Made by a program: the position numbers and the translations under genes. From positions 308,571 through 336,976 of the forward strand of contig BJOX01000011.1 of the NCBI GenBank assembly GCA_009731375.1: 28,406 nucleotides of DNA, given 5' to 3'. Positions 28,126 through 28,406 of the stretch are shown here, one piece after another; the first letter of the stretch is position 1, and each line of letters begins with the position of its first letter. The notes under the pieces were generated by a model. That model was not told where the DNA came from and ran no database searches. It saw nothing but the letters and a program-made list of their open reading frames with translations. The stretch comes from Paulinella micropora. Taxonomy: Eukaryota > Cercozoa > Imbricatea > Euglyphida.

Positions 28126-28327
28126 GTGAGTGCGGGGGGTTGGGGGTTATCTGAGGGAGGGGGTTGGGCTCAGTGGGTCACTGGACAGGTTGGTTAACTA
28201 AACTACTGTCGGTATGAGTGGCTATGAAGGCGAGAGCCCCCACACATTTCCACAAGCCTTGAAATCACTCAACTGCCACAGTAGCGACTGCCTGGACGCG
28301 GGGCTCCTGACTCACCCTCTCTCCCAG

Positions 28328-28406
28328 AACCCCTCGTGCTCACTTTGCGGATGCCATGGGGATGCTCTGGCGGAGGGTCGGGACGTGTTGGGTGCATGTG
28401 ACCGGG
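28328..28406 (+). CDS. candidate exon cut by the window end
   Basis: It follows a strong acceptor (ctgactcaccctctctcccag). Two frames are open: the one in phase with 28043-28125 (TPRAHFADAMGMLWRRVG) and another with a Cys-rich start (NPSCSLCGCHGDALAEGRD) that could be a zinc-binding segment. It runs off the right edge. Confidence 0.3.

Noticed and set aside
26245-28197. 650-codon frame running through the decamer array and gap
   Set aside because: Repeat translation joined by unknown bases.

Overview
This is eukaryotic nuclear DNA. It contains spliced protein genes with GT-AG introns, non-LTR retrotransposon debris, tRNA-derived SINE-like sequence, seven assembly gaps and an extreme load of microsatellites that makes up more than half of the resolved bases. 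The species cannot be fixed from the sequence. The ribosomal protein reads like the plant/protist type rather than the animal type, and one gene resembles membrane RING-type ligases best known from plants, so an alga or other protist is my best guess.

Layout. 189-1262 (-): at least nine tiny exons of a multi-pass membrane protein, with introns of only 47-85 nt. 1263-3516: gap, AT-rich repeats, GA arrays. 3517-4106 (-): a second compact gene with 36-42 nt exons. 4238-8943: (TTC)n arrays carrying five same-strand, variably 5'-truncated copies of one retroelement whose C-terminus looks like a restriction-like endonuclease domain; a tRNA-related SINE sits among (AAT)n arrays in the middle. 9403-17520 (+): seven exons of mitochondrial ribosomal protein uL24m (MRPL24), spread over 8 kb because its introns are filled with (CATA)n, (GATA)n/(CTAT)n, (CTAG)n, (CA)n and (CT)n arrays and with hairpin-rich retroposons. 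19126-21254 (-): a third gene, convergent with MRPL24, encoding a Ser/Arg-rich disordered protein. 21486-24000: a 2.4-kb purine/pyrimidine-asymmetric tract and a (TAC)n array. 24264-24578 (+): the last two exons of an unrecognised gene. 24655-25437: a nested mosaic of related short repeats. 25438-26325 (-): a decayed Jockey/CR1-like reverse transcriptase. 26326-27060: (TTC)n and a decamer array running into a gap. 28043-28406 (+): possible exons of one more gene.

The most interesting pattern is that three unrelated retroposon types each sit inside the microsatellite that also forms their own 3' tail: a (GAA)n-tailed LINE in (GAA)n, a (TATC)n-tailed hairpin-rich family in (TATC)n, and an (ATT)n-tailed SINE in (ATT)n. 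Each time, the tail and the flanking array are on the same strand. This suggests retroposons that lay down a microsatellite tail and then re-insert into it, building the arrays that swell the introns. A second oddity is that three MRPL24 splice junctions are present twice, with mostly synonymous differences between the copies.
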